Positions 1 to 7,873 of a DNA stretch of 47,018 bases are shown here, one piece after another (the stretch's first letter is position 1; each line of letters begins with the position of its first letter). Position numbers and translations under genes: made by a program. The notes under the pieces were generated by a model. It made no database searches. It was not told where the DNA came from and saw only the letters and a program-made list of their open reading frames with translations. Source of the DNA: an uncultured bacterium (lineage in GTDB: Bacteria; Planctomycetota; UBA1135; GCA-002686595). Location of the stretch: the NCBI GenBank assembly GCA_905480285.1, contig CAJQPT010000196.1, positions 1 to 47,018 of the forward strand, given 5' to 3'.

Positions 1-17
1 CGGGACGCAGGGTCCCG

Positions 18-908
18 TCAGGACACCGGGCAGACAAAGTCCTTGGGCTTGAAGCAGAGGATTGACTCCTCCGCCTGAGGCAGGACGCGCTCGGCAATGG
101 TGCCCACATCGAAGCCTGGGCGCCCTCCCCTGGAGAGGCTCCCCATCACGAGCACATCCGGGCGCTCTTGCTCCACCTTCTCGAGGATCTGAACGTGAGG
201 GTCTCCACGCTCCAGGTGCAGCGTAGGGTCCACGTCGAGGGCGTCCGCCTGCCGCTCGAGGGAGGCGAGGGCCCGGGTCCGGGCCTCGTCGACCCGAAGG
301 GCGTAGTCGTCCTCCGAGAGGTCCGCTGCCGCCCGCTGCTCCGCCCAAGTCAGGTTCCAGGCGTGCAGCAGGTGAAGCTCGCCACTCGATTGCGCCGCGA
401 GCCAGGCCGACGCCGAGAGGAGGTCGTCGGTCACCGGCGAGAAGTCCGTGCAGGCGAGGACGTGGCGGTGGTGCAGGTCATGCTCGGGGTTCACCAGCCA
501 CACGGGCGCCGGACACTTACGGAGGAGCTTGACCGCGGTGCTCCCGACCTGGCGCCGACCGCGATCCGGCACGGAGCGCTTGCCGGCCAGCACAAGCTCT
601 GCGCCATCCTCGATCGCCGCCCGGCAGAGCGCGAGCCAGGGGTAGTCCTCGGCGATCCGGATCGCCGCCTTGGCGCCGTCCGCCTCGACGAGCTCCCTGA
701 GTTCCTCCAGCTCCTCGGTGGCCTTGGAGGCGAGCTCCACCGGACCGCTGCCGTCCTCGGCCCACGCGGCGTGGAGCAGCGTGACATGGGCGCCGGTGCG
801 CGACGCCAGCCAGGCCGCTTGCCGAGCCGCCCTCACCGACCCCACGTCGGGGACGCCGGTGCGGGGGTGGAGTCCAATCCCGGCGACGATCTTTTGGATG
901 GTCTCCAA
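18..908 (-). CDS. Tandem-domain universal stress protein (UspA family)
   Basis: The 296-residue protein contains two consecutive Usp folds, about residues 5-140 and 147-290. Each begins with a short beta strand (QKIVAGIGL; HVLACTDFSP) and ends with the glycine-rich nucleotide-loop region typical of the family: AGKRSVPDRGRRQVGS in the first, MGSLSRGGRPGFDVGT in the second. Tandem Usp proteins are soluble cytoplasmic proteins, many of which bind ATP and are induced by stress or growth arrest. The second domain keeps the G-rich loop better, so ATP binding is most likely there (inference). The chosen start is a TTG only 4 bp after the stop of the glucose-6-phosphate isomerase gene, which implies co-transcription and translational coupling. 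No Shine-Dalgarno sequence is obvious. The family is secure, the physiological role is not. Confidence 0.9.
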   Translation of the reverse strand: METIQKIVAGIGLHPRTGVPDVGSVRAARQAAWLASRTGAHVTLLHAAWAEDGSGPVELASKATEELEELRELVEADGAKAAIRIAEDYPWLALCRAAIEDGAELVLAGKRSVPDRGRRQVGSTAVKLLRKCPAPVWLVNPEHDLHHRHVLACTDFSPVTDDLLSASAWLAAQSSGELHLLHAWNLTWAEQRAAADLSEDDYALRVDEARTRALASLERQADALDVDPTLHLERGDPHVQILEKVEQERPDVLVMGSLSRGGRPGFDVGTIAERVLPQAEESILCFKPKDFVCPVS

Positions 909-912
909 GGCG

Positions 913-2313
913 TCAGACCGTCCGCCTCGGTCCGCTGAGGCTCTGCTCGATCTCTGCCCGGCGCGCCTCGTAGCCGCTGCGCCCCATCAACGCGTAGGCC
1001 GCCACCTTGCCGGCCTCGACGCCAGGCTGATCGAAGGCGTCCACGCCGTAGTGCTCGCCCATCACGGCGACGGCGAGCTCCATCAAGTAGAGATACTGCC
1101 CAACGTGGTGCGCCGTGACCGCGGGGAACGAGACCGTGACGTTCGGCCTCTGCGCCTCGGTCAGGGCGATGCGGGTTCCATCACGCTCGGCGGCGAAGAG
1201 CTCGTTCATCGTGCGGCCGCCCAGGTAAGCGAGCGCGTCCTGCTCCTGGAAGGCCGCGGGGATCTCGACGGTGTGGTCCGGCCGATCGACGGAGAGGAGC
1301 GTGAACCACTTGTCGTGCGGTCCCTCCACGTACAGCTGGACCTGGCTGTGTTGATCCGTGACGCCAATGGCGGAGACGGGCGTCGGGCCCGCGAAGACCT
1401 CCTCCCCATCCCTGGAGAGCCGCTTGCCAATCGACTCCGCCAGGAGCTGCGCGTACCAGTCCCCCACGCAGGCGAGCCGCTGGCTGTAGGAGAAGGTCAC
1501 CGACATCGGGTTCCCCTTCTCCTGCTGCATCAGGTACTGGATCGCGGCGTAGATGAGCGCCGGGTTCTCCATGAGCGGAGCCTCCTTGCAGCGCTCGTCC
1601 ATGTCCGCCGCGCCGGCCAGGAGGCCGGGCACGTCGATGCCAATCAGCGCGCTGGAGACCAGCCCCACCGGAGACAGCACGCTGAAGCGGCCCCCCACCC
1701 CATCGGGCACGATGAAGGACCGGTATCCCTCGGACTCGACGATCGGGCGCAGGACCCCCTTCTCGGCGTCGGTGGTCACCACCATGTGACGGCGGTGCCC
1801 CTCTTCCCCAAGCGCCTGGATCAACCGATCACGGAGCACCAGGAACTGGCTCATGGTCTCCGCCGTGGACCCAGACTTGGAGATCACGTTGAAGAGGCAG
1901 GTCGTGGGGTCGACGGTGTCGAGGAACTCGCCGACCAGATCGGGGTCCACGTTGTCGAGGACGTAGAGCCGGGGCATCCCCGCCGGCGGCTGAATGTCGT
2001 GGAAGGGGCTGGAGAGCGCCCGGTGCAGGGCCCGGTTGCCCAGGGCCGAGCCGCCGATGCCGAGGACGACCACGTTCTCGAACTGCCCCTGCACGGAGGC
2101 CGCGTAGTCCATCACGTCCTGCTGGACCTCGGCCTGGTGCGGCAGGTCCAGCCACCGGAGGTCCCGACCGCGACGGGCCTGGACCGAGGCGAGCGCAGCG
2201 GCGGAGCGCTCGGAGAGAGCCTCGATGGACGAGAGTTCGAGGCCGTGCTCGGCGCCGATGGCGTCGGAGAGGACGTTGGTGTAGTCGAGAGTGAGGCGGT
2301 CCAAGGGGGTCAC
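913..2313 (-). CDS. pgi: Glucose-6-phosphate isomerase
   Basis: This is phosphoglucose isomerase, the cytoplasmic enzyme interconverting glucose 6-phosphate and fructose 6-phosphate in glycolysis and gluconeogenesis. Seen in the 466-residue product: the sugar-phosphate loop GIGGSALG (about 85-92), the SIS-type phosphate-binding serines in SKSGSTAET (145-153), GGRFSVLSPVG (207-217), a conserved glutamate in LAESIGK, and TDQHSQ near 320. The length fits the shorter bacterial/archaeal-type isomerases. I chose a GTG start at 2313. The frame stays open to an ATG at 2421, but the extra 36 residues are Ala/Pro/Arg-rich and look untranslated. It is followed after 4 bp by the UspA-type gene, so the two probably form an operon. 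Gene identity is very secure, the start is less so. Confidence 0.96.
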   Translation of the reverse strand: MTPLDRLTLDYTNVLSDAIGAEHGLELSSIEALSERSAAALASVQARRGRDLRWLDLPHQAEVQQDVMDYAASVQGQFENVVVLGIGGSALGNRALHRALSSPFHDIQPPAGMPRLYVLDNVDPDLVGEFLDTVDPTTCLFNVISKSGSTAETMSQFLVLRDRLIQALGEEGHRRHMVVTTDAEKGVLRPIVESEGYRSFIVPDGVGGRFSVLSPVGLVSSALIGIDVPGLLAGAADMDERCKEAPLMENPALIYAAIQYLMQQEKGNPMSVTFSYSQRLACVGDWYAQLLAESIGKRLSRDGEEVFAGPTPVSAIGVTDQHSQVQLYVEGPHDKWFTLLSVDRPDHTVEIPAAFQEQDALAYLGGRTMNELFAAERDGTRIALTEAQRPNVTVSFPAVTAHHVGQYLYLMELAVAVMGEHYGVDAFDQPGVEAGKVAAYALMGRSGYEARRAEIEQSLSGPRRTV

Positions 2314-2459
2314 CTGGGGGCTGAGCGGCGGGGAGTGAGCCCGAGAGGGTACCCGCGCGCCGCGCGCCGGGGGAGCCCTGGCCGCGTCGAGGGCCTCGAG
2401 GCGCGAGGCGCCCTCCACCACGTGCCCTCAGGGCGCCTCCTGGACGCCCTTGAGGCGCC

Positions 2460-3161
2460 TCAGCCGTCCCTTTGGGATCCGAGAAGGAGCGACGCGTAGT
2501 ACATGAGCGTCGCCACCGCGGTGATCGCTCCCGCCACGTACGTCATGGCCGCCGCGCCGAGGACCCGGTCGACCCCGTGGCGCTCCGCGTCGGTGCGGGC
2601 GATACCGGCCTCTGCCAGCACGAGCTTGGCGCGATTGGAAGCATCAAACTCCACCGGCAAGGTCACCAGCTGGAACAGGACGGTCACCGAGAGCAGCCCG
2701 ATCCCAACCAGCATCAAGAGGCCGCCAAGGGGGGTCGCCTGCATGAAGAGGCCGATGAGGATCGGCAGGATCCAGAAGCGGGAGCCGAACTGCACGGCGG
2801 GAACCAGAGCGCTCCTCATGCCCAGCCATGGATACCCCTTGGCGTCCTGGATCGCGTGTCCAGCTTCGTGGGCTCCCACCGCGATGGCGGACACGGAACG
2901 GCCGTCGTAGACCTCGGGGGAGAGCCTCAGCGTCTTGGTCCGAGGGTCGTAGTGGTCCGAGAGGAAGCCGCCCACCCGCTCGATGGTCACCACGGCGCCC
3001 CCCGCCCGTGCCACTGCGGCCGCGGCCTGAGCGCCGGACATCCCGCTACTCACGCCGACCTGGGCGTACTGGGCGAAGGTGGACTTGACCCTCGAGCTGG
3101 CCCAGAAGCCAAGCAGCAGGCACGGACCGAGGAAGAGCCAGTAGGTGGGATCGAAGAACAT
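2460..3161 (-). CDS. YugP-type membrane zinc metallopeptidase
   Basis: A 233-residue integral membrane protein of the neutral zinc metallopeptidase family typified by Bacillus YugP (PF04298). The hallmark N-terminus with an aromatic MFFDPTYWLF segment, the cytosolic-type FLSDHYDP stretch, and the zinc motif HEAGH at residues 98-102 are all present. The acidic residue in LPVEFDAS (about 171) is the likely third zinc ligand. Hydrophobic helices are seen at about 5-22, 128-148, 147-168 and 205-228. Function in this family is poorly defined; membrane-protein proteolysis is an inference. It is divergent from the cysteine desulfurase, sharing a 118-bp intergenic region that contains a 16-bp perfect palindrome and a TATAAG box 32 nt upstream of this ATG. 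A 146-bp gap separates it from pgi. Confidence 0.93.
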   Translation of the reverse strand: MFFDPTYWLFLGPCLLLGFWASSRVKSTFAQYAQVGVSSGMSGAQAAAAVARAGGAVVTIERVGGFLSDHYDPRTKTLRLSPEVYDGRSVSAIAVGAHEAGHAIQDAKGYPWLGMRSALVPAVQFGSRFWILPILIGLFMQATPLGGLLMLVGIGLLSVTVLFQLVTLPVEFDASNRAKLVLAEAGIARTDAERHGVDRVLGAAAMTYVAGAITAVATLMYYASLLLGSQRDG

Positions 3162-3170
3162 TGGTGGTGA

Positions 3171-3186
3171 GGGGAGCCGGCTCCCC
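3171..3186. promoter_or_regulatory. 16-bp perfect palindrome between divergent genes
   Basis: GGGGAGCCGGCTCCCC is fully self-complementary and lies 10 bp upstream of the YugP-type ATG, just downstream of a TATAAG box on the minus strand. Symmetry and position suit a dimeric repressor site or an RNA hairpin in the leader; which of these is not decidable by eye. Confidence 0.4.
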
Positions 3187-3193
3187 GGGTCCC

Positions 3194-3199
3194 CTTATA
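3194..3199 (-). promoter_or_regulatory. Possible -10 box (TATAAG) for the YugP-type gene
   Basis: TATAAG stands out in a GC-rich region, 32 nt before the ATG at 3161. No convincing -35 hexamer is visible. Confidence 0.35.
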
Positions 3200-3264
3200 G
3201 GTCGGAGCCCGGTTGGGATTCCAGCGGCGCCGACGAGACGGACCGCACGGCGCCGCGGAGGGCC

Positions 3265-3270
3265 TACAAT
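3265..3270 (+). promoter_or_regulatory. -10-like box TACAAT close to the cysteine desulfurase start
   Basis: TACAAT ends 9 nt before the ATG at 3280, a spacing that would place the transcript start at or next to the start codon. It is one of seven such boxes in this window. A -35 match is lacking. Confidence 0.45.
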
Positions 3271-3279
3271 CCAGCTCCA

Positions 3280-4446
3280 ATGCCTCTCCACTTCGACTGC
3301 AACGCCACCACGGCGGCCTCCGAGCCGGTGATCGAGGCCATGCTCCCCTGGCTCGGCCGCCCGGGCGCCAACCCGTCCGCGGCCCACGGGGCCGGACGAG
3401 AGGCTGCGCGTGCCATGCGGCGCGGCCGAGAGGCGGTGGCCGCCCTGATTGGCGCGAGGTCCCCGTCCTCTGTGGTCTTCACCTCGTGCGGTTCAGAGAG
3501 CACCTCGCTGGCCTTCCATAGCTCAACGGCGGCGAACCCGGGTCGCTCCAACGTCATCTCGACCGTGGAGCACAGCGCGACGCGCAAGTGTGCGGAGCGC
3601 GCGGGGCCCGTGGTCGAGGTCGCCGTCGATCGCGCGGGCGCCCTCGACCAAGGAGCGGCACTCGAGGCCATCGCCCGAGGCCCCGCCATGGTCTCGTTGA
3701 TCCTCCTCAACAACGAGACCGGCGTGATCAGCGACCTGGGCCCCATCGGCGCCGCTTGCCGGCAGCACGGAGTGCTGTTCCACGTGGACGCCGTGCAGGC
3801 GCCCGGAAAGATCGCCATCGACGTCGAGCAGCTGGGCTGTGACTACCTCAGCCTCTCGGCCCACAAGTTCCACGGGCCGCGCGGGATCGGCGCGCTCTAC
3901 GTACGTGAAGGCGCGCCCGTCTCCCCGCTCCTGGCGGGCGGCCCCCAGGAGGATGGGCGCCGCGCCGGCACGGAGAACGTCCCGGGCATCGTCGGCATGG
4001 GAGTCGCCGCGGAGCGCGCCGCGGAGCTCGCGGCCTCCCCGGAGGCGCAGGCGGAGATCGCGGGACGACGGGACCTGCTCGAGCGCCTGGTCCTGGAGCG
4101 TTGCCCCGGGACCGTCGTACACGGTGACCCGGCCCGCCGCGCGGCCAACACCACCAACCTGGGCTTCGACCTCGACGGCACAGGGCTCGACGCCGCCGCG
4201 ATGCTGGGCCTGCTCAATGCCCAGGGGATCGAGGTCAGCACGGGGTCGGCGTGCAACGCGACACAGGCCGCGCCGTCGCCGGTCTTGCTCGCCATGGGTA
4301 CCGGGGAGGCTCTCGCGGCGTCATCGCTCCGCTTCTCACTGGCTCACCGGGAGACACCCGACAGCTCGACGCAAGGTGAGATCGAGGTCGGCGCAGCAGC
4401 CGTCAGCGAGGCCTACGCGTCCCTCACGTTGCTCGCCACGGACTGA
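3280..4446 (+). CDS. Cysteine desulfurase, NifS/IscS type
   Basis: A 388-residue class-V PLP aminotransferase-fold enzyme that removes sulfur from cysteine to supply Fe-S cluster assembly and other sulfur-requiring pathways. Seen: the N-terminal FDCNATT signature, NPSAAHGAGREAAR, the PLP region HVDAVQAPGK, the Schiff-base lysine K196 in SAHKFHGPRG, GGPQEDGRRAGTENVPG, and the persulfide cysteine C325 in STGSACNA. Length matches IscS/NifS rather than SufS. I use the ATG at 3280; an in-frame ATG at 3145 would overlap the divergent gene and add a non-conserved leader. No iscU, hscA or other scaffold gene is adjacent, so it is an isolated desulfurase here. A frataxin gene lies about 15 kb away and may be its functional partner (inference). 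Confidence 0.95.
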   Translation: MPLHFDCNATTAASEPVIEAMLPWLGRPGANPSAAHGAGREAARAMRRGREAVAALIGARSPSSVVFTSCGSESTSLAFHSSTAANPGRSNVISTVEHSATRKCAERAGPVVEVAVDRAGALDQGAALEAIARGPAMVSLILLNNETGVISDLGPIGAACRQHGVLFHVDAVQAPGKIAIDVEQLGCDYLSLSAHKFHGPRGIGALYVREGAPVSPLLAGGPQEDGRRAGTENVPGIVGMGVAAERAAELAASPEAQAEIAGRRDLLERLVLERCPGTVVHGDPARRAANTTNLGFDLDGTGLDAAAMLGLLNAQGIEVSTGSACNATQAAPSPVLLAMGTGEALAASSLRFSLAHRETPDSSTQGEIEVGAAAVSEAYASLTLLATD

Positions 4447-4466
4447 TCCGTCGGCCTTGAATACGA

Positions 4467-4486
4467 ATCGGAAGACGGAATCCGAT
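4467..4486 (+). terminator. Weak hairpin after the cysteine desulfurase
   Basis: Arms ATCGGA and TCCGAT are perfect complements around an 8-nt loop, 20 nt after the stop codon. The stem is short and there is no T tract, so terminator function is doubtful. Confidence 0.25.
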
Positions 4487-4540
4487 CGGAGTGACAAGCA
4501 CGGGTACTCTTCCGACCGATAGCGCCTCTGGAGCTGGACC

Positions 4541-5086
4541 ATGCCCTCCCCCAAGAAGACCTACAAGACCACCGTTTCAGGCTTCCTTGCCCCGCGCCAC
4601 GTCGTCAGCGACGAGGAGGGCAAGGAGGTGGGCACCCTGCAGGTGTCCCGGAATCGGATCGGGCTGATCGTGGGCGCTACCTGGCGCCCGCTGAAAGGGG
4701 AGGTCGTCGAGATCCGACGGGACCCCGGCCTGCTCCGCGCGCAGTTCGCCTGCTGGACTGAGGCACGCGAGTGGCTTGGCTCCACGATCCGTCCAGGATT
4801 CATGCGGCGGACGATCGAGATGTGGACCGGGGGCAAGCCGCTGCGGCTGGTCCCCACCCTCGGCCTAGGCCGCGGATGGCGCGTCGTGGGCACCAAGTCC
4901 GGCCTGGTGGCCGAGGCGAAGCACGGCCTCCTGAGCCGCAGCGCCACCCTCTGCACGTATCGCAAGATCGATCTGGAACTGCTGATCTTCGCCTACTTCA
5001 TCGGCGGGATCGCGCTCTGGGAGAGCGCCCTCCCCACCTCGCTCGAGTCCGTCGACCGGGCAGCTCCGGCCACCGCGCGGGGCTGA
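4541..5086 (+). CDS. Small protein with C-terminal hydrophobic helix, function unknown
   Basis: I do not recognise this 181-residue protein with confidence. It begins at an ATG with a clear GGAG ribosome-binding site (4530-4533), unusual for this window, and a TACTCT box at 4505-4510. The first 150 residues are alternating beta-strand-like segments (VGTLQVSRNRIGLIVGA, RLVPTLGLGRGWRVVG, LVAEAKHGLLSRSATL). They are followed by one strongly hydrophobic helix (ELLIFAYFIGGIALW, about 147-161) and a disordered tail. A basic beta-rich body closed by a single hydrophobic helix is reminiscent of LURP-one/Tubby-like barrels, where the helix fills the barrel; alternatively it is a C-terminal membrane anchor. 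Both readings are inference. It stands alone between the desulfurase and a long gene-free stretch. Confidence 0.75.
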   Translation: MPSPKKTYKTTVSGFLAPRHVVSDEEGKEVGTLQVSRNRIGLIVGATWRPLKGEVVEIRRDPGLLRAQFACWTEAREWLGSTIRPGFMRRTIEMWTGGKPLRLVPTLGLGRGWRVVGTKSGLVAEAKHGLLSRSATLCTYRKIDLELLIFAYFIGGIALWESALPTSLESVDRAAPATARG

Positions 5087-5711
5087 TCCGGTCGCGAGAG
5101 CAAGGATTGACGGGCCGCGGCAGCCCGCTGGATCGCATTACTGAAGCCCTCACTGGCCTCCGATTGAGGTCCGCCGCCGCGCCCGCTGCAGGCCCCCTCG
5201 CCAAGACCTCGGCCGGCCCCGCCATCCCGGCCCCACGCTCGTCTGGCCAGACCGAGTCCAAACGGGCTCGACCTGGCCCCCGCGCTCCACGGGGCCTCTG
5301 CGGCGCAGGGCTTCCTGCGGCGCCGTGACGCCGCGTTGCGCCACCATCGAGCCCCGCGTCCGGGCCCCAGCGGCCCCCCCATGGCCCCCACCGAGCCTCC
5401 CAAGCGGCCTCCGCCGGGTCCTCCGCCGGGTCCTCCGCCGGGTCCTCCCGGGGAATGAGACCCTAGGAAGCTGGATGTGACCCAGAAAATGTCGCCCGTC
5501 CCTCGCCTGCCGATCTCATCTGCGAGGGGCCAGATGGCCGATAGGTGCGCCAGAGGCTGATCCGGCCCACAACGCACCCCCGCCCACTGACGACGTCCCA
5601 CGAACATTCTTCGGGGACGGGGGAAGAACCCCCGCAGCCCAGCGTCGATCCCCTCCAGGGCCGGGCTCACGGGCACAGCCCCCGGCCACCCACTCCCTCC
5701 GACCCGCTCCC
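5087..5711. other. 625-bp gene-free stretch
   Basis: I see no convincing gene on either strand. Long open frames exist but give Gly/Arg/Pro/Ala-biased translations with no domain. The stretch holds a three-copy 12-bp tandem repeat (5411-5446), then a locally A-rich segment around 5451-5490. The last 60 bp lead into the next gene without a visible Shine-Dalgarno sequence. A small RNA or long 5' leader cannot be excluded. Confidence 0.5.
5411..5446. repeat. 12-bp tandem repeat, three perfect copies
   Basis: CCGCCGGGTCCT is repeated exactly three times in the gene-free region. It lies outside any supported gene and looks like a simple slippage-derived minisatellite. Confidence 0.85.
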
Positions 5712-7703
5712 ATGAAGTTTCTCATCGCTCTCATCGTCCTCGCGCTTCTCGCTGTGGGCGTGTTCTTGACCGTCACCCCCGTGGCCACCGAGCCCACGGA
5801 AGGCGGCACGGCCAGCAGCTATGTCGTCGAGCAGAACACCTCGTCGGGCCAGGACGAGGCCTCCGACGGCCTCGTTGGCGTTGGAGGGGCGGGCAACCGC
5901 GAGGTCGGCGACGTCGGAACGGTGAGCGCCTCGCTCGCCAGCGAAGGCCTCGCCGCCGTGGCTCTGGGCACCGGCATCCTCCGCGGGTCGGTCGTCGACC
6001 CTGAGGGCAAGCCGCTCGCCGGCGCCGAGGTCACGCTCACTCGTTTTGGCTCGGAGTCGTTCTTCCTGACCGATCCTGACCCCTCGAACGACCTCAAGAC
6101 GCTGACCGGAGCCGGCGGGAAGTTCGAGTTCGACGGCGTCCCGGTCTTCGGCGACTACGCCCTCATCGCTCGGATGGAGACATTCACTCGGACCGAGGTC
6201 CCGTCCATCGTGGTCCAGGATGGCAGCGTCACCGAGGTCCCCCCCATCAAGCTGGGCACCGGAGTGCTGGTGCGCGGTCGGGTCACCGACTCCGGGGGCA
6301 ACTTCGTCGCCGGCGCCAAGCTCGTCCTCTCGCAGAGCGTCTTCAACGTGCGGCGCGCCGCAGACGCAGGCCCCCGCGATGGCGCCATGGAGGTCGAGTC
6401 CGACGAGGAAGGGCTGTACAAGTTCAGCAACGTCGCGCCGGGCCAGAACTACTCCATGCGCGTGGCCGCTGACGGCTACGGCTCGATCATCAAGCTCGGG
6501 ATCCCCGTCCTGGACGGTGAGGACACCGAGCGTGACTTTGTCCTCGAAGTGGCCTCGCTCATCGCGGGCATGGTGGTCGCCGCCGATACCGGTGAGCCGA
6601 TCCCCGGGGTGACGGTCGAGGCGTACTCGGTCAACAACGTCGAGGCCCGCTCGGCCACGTCTGCGACGTCGACCGAGACCGGTGACTTCGAGATTGGGGA
6701 CATCAACCCCGGGCCGTACCAGCTCGTCGCGCGCCACCCGCGATACAAGGCCGAGGCTCGGACTCGAGTGGACTCCGGCGAGATGGACGTGTCCATCGCG
6801 CTCCAGCCCCTGCCGGTTGTCTCTGGCCAGGTCCTGGACCTCTCCAGCGGGAAGGCCGTGAACAGCTTCGAGGTGCAGCTGCGCCAGTCCATCGCCAACA
6901 GCGAGGGCCTCTCGTCGGCCGTACCGGGCACGCGCGCGCGCTTCCAAGATACAGGCGGCCAGTTCGAGATCCTCGTCCCGAAGGCGGGCGAGTACATGGT
7001 CGAGGCCATCGCCTCTGGTTACGCCGAGACCAACTCGGAGCCGTTCCAGGTGCAGCCGGCGACGAACTTCTCTGGCGTTGTCGTTCGGATGACCCGTGGC
7101 GGGACCATCGTCGGCAGGGTGCTTGGGGATGGCGGTCAGCCGCTGCAAGGTGCGGTCATCGAGACCCGCGACAAGGAGTGGTCCGACGACCTCTTCTGGC
7201 AATCGCTGGGGGCAGCAGCCCCTGGGAACGCCACGGAGACGACGGCGAAGAGCGGCGCGGACGGCACCTTCAGCGTCGCGGCGCTGACGCCTGCCAACTA
7301 CCAGCTCGTCGTCCGGCATCGTGATTACGCGGTCAAGTATGTGAAGGACTTGATCGTCGCCGAGGGGCAGGAGTTCAAGGCCGCGGACATCCAACTGGCC
7401 AAGGGCGCTGTGGTCTCCGGCATGGTCCTGGGCGCGGGCGGATCGCCGATGGCGGGCGCTATCGTCAAGATGTACCCCACCTCCGCGGGCGGCAGTCAGC
7501 ACTCGGCATCCACCAACCCGCAGGGCGGCTTCTCCGTGAAGAACATCCGCGCTGGCTCCTACAAGATCCACGCGACGCGGGCACGAAAGGGCGGCGAGAG
7601 CCCGTTCCAGGAGAACAGCGACCTCAAGCGCACCCAGCGGACCATCACCGTGCAGGACGGGCAGGTCCTGTCTGGGCTGGACTTCAAGCTCGCTGATCGC
7701 TGA
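5712..7703 (+). CDS. Membrane-anchored protein with six carboxypeptidase-regulatory-like repeats
   Basis: A 663-residue protein with one N-terminal hydrophobic segment (about 3-24, FLIALIVLALLAVGVFLTV) lacking an obvious cleavage site, so it is probably an anchored extracytoplasmic protein. After a Ser/Thr/Glu-rich spacer come about six beta-sandwich modules of the CarboxypepD_reg type, beginning near residues 93, 184, 283, 370, 466 and 568. Each has the pattern G-x-V-x-D-x-x-G-x-P-(L/V)-x-G-A-x-V, for example RGSVVDPEGKPLAGAEV and SGMVLGAGGSPMAGAIV. Such repeats act as structural or carbohydrate/protein-binding modules and no catalytic domain is attached. The gene is monocistronic, bounded upstream by a long gene-free region and downstream by a strong hairpin. 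Role in the envelope or surface is inferred from architecture only. Confidence 0.88.
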   Translation: MKFLIALIVLALLAVGVFLTVTPVATEPTEGGTASSYVVEQNTSSGQDEASDGLVGVGGAGNREVGDVGTVSASLASEGLAAVALGTGILRGSVVDPEGKPLAGAEVTLTRFGSESFFLTDPDPSNDLKTLTGAGGKFEFDGVPVFGDYALIARMETFTRTEVPSIVVQDGSVTEVPPIKLGTGVLVRGRVTDSGGNFVAGAKLVLSQSVFNVRRAADAGPRDGAMEVESDEEGLYKFSNVAPGQNYSMRVAADGYGSIIKLGIPVLDGEDTERDFVLEVASLIAGMVVAADTGEPIPGVTVEAYSVNNVEARSATSATSTETGDFEIGDINPGPYQLVARHPRYKAEARTRVDSGEMDVSIALQPLPVVSGQVLDLSSGKAVNSFEVQLRQSIANSEGLSSAVPGTRARFQDTGGQFEILVPKAGEYMVEAIASGYAETNSEPFQVQPATNFSGVVVRMTRGGTIVGRVLGDGGQPLQGAVIETRDKEWSDDLFWQSLGAAAPGNATETTAKSGADGTFSVAALTPANYQLVVRHRDYAVKYVKDLIVAEGQEFKAADIQLAKGAVVSGMVLGAGGSPMAGAIVKMYPTSAGGSQHSASTNPQGGFSVKNIRAGSYKIHATRARKGGESPFQENSDLKRTQRTITVQDGQVLSGLDFKLADR

Positions 7704-7759
7704 TCGCCGCAGATCGAGCCCCGTCCGATCCACCGAGGATCCGGGAGGGGGCACGCTCC

Positions 7760-7799
7760 GGGAGGCCCCCCAGCGCTCTTTCGCGCCGGGGGGCCTCCC
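7760..7799 (+). terminator. Strong hairpin terminator candidate
   Basis: A perfect 12-bp stem (7760-7771 with 7788-7799, GGGAGGCCCCCC and its complement) carries an inner GCGC/GCGC extension around a TCTTTC loop. It begins 57 nt after the preceding stop codon. There is no following T run, as is common in very GC-rich genomes. Confidence 0.75.
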
Positions 7800-7873
7800 C
7801 CATTTGGCCGGATGGGCCAGAGGGGAGGGCCATCGGGGATGCAAGGTGCCAACGGTCCTGCTTCAATAGCGGG

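Noticed and set aside
2314-2421. Upstream extension of glucose-6-phosphate isomerase to an ATG at 2421
   Set aside because: Adds 36 Ala/Pro/Arg-rich residues with no family counterpart; GTG at 2313 gives a normal N-terminus.
3145-3279. Upstream in-frame start for the cysteine desulfurase
   Set aside because: It overlaps the divergent YugP-type gene, and the conserved N-terminus begins at the ATG at 3280.
4993-5676. 227-codon minus-strand frame with Gly-Gly-Pro repeats
   Set aside because: The repeats come from a 12-bp minisatellite, the rest is Arg/Ala/Gly-biased, and the frame overlaps the end of the 181-residue gene.
5667-7844. 725-codon open frame antisense to the six-repeat protein
   Set aside because: Translation is His/Arg/Asp/Val-biased with no domain and covers a plus-strand gene with clear repeats; typical antisense frame of GC-rich DNA.
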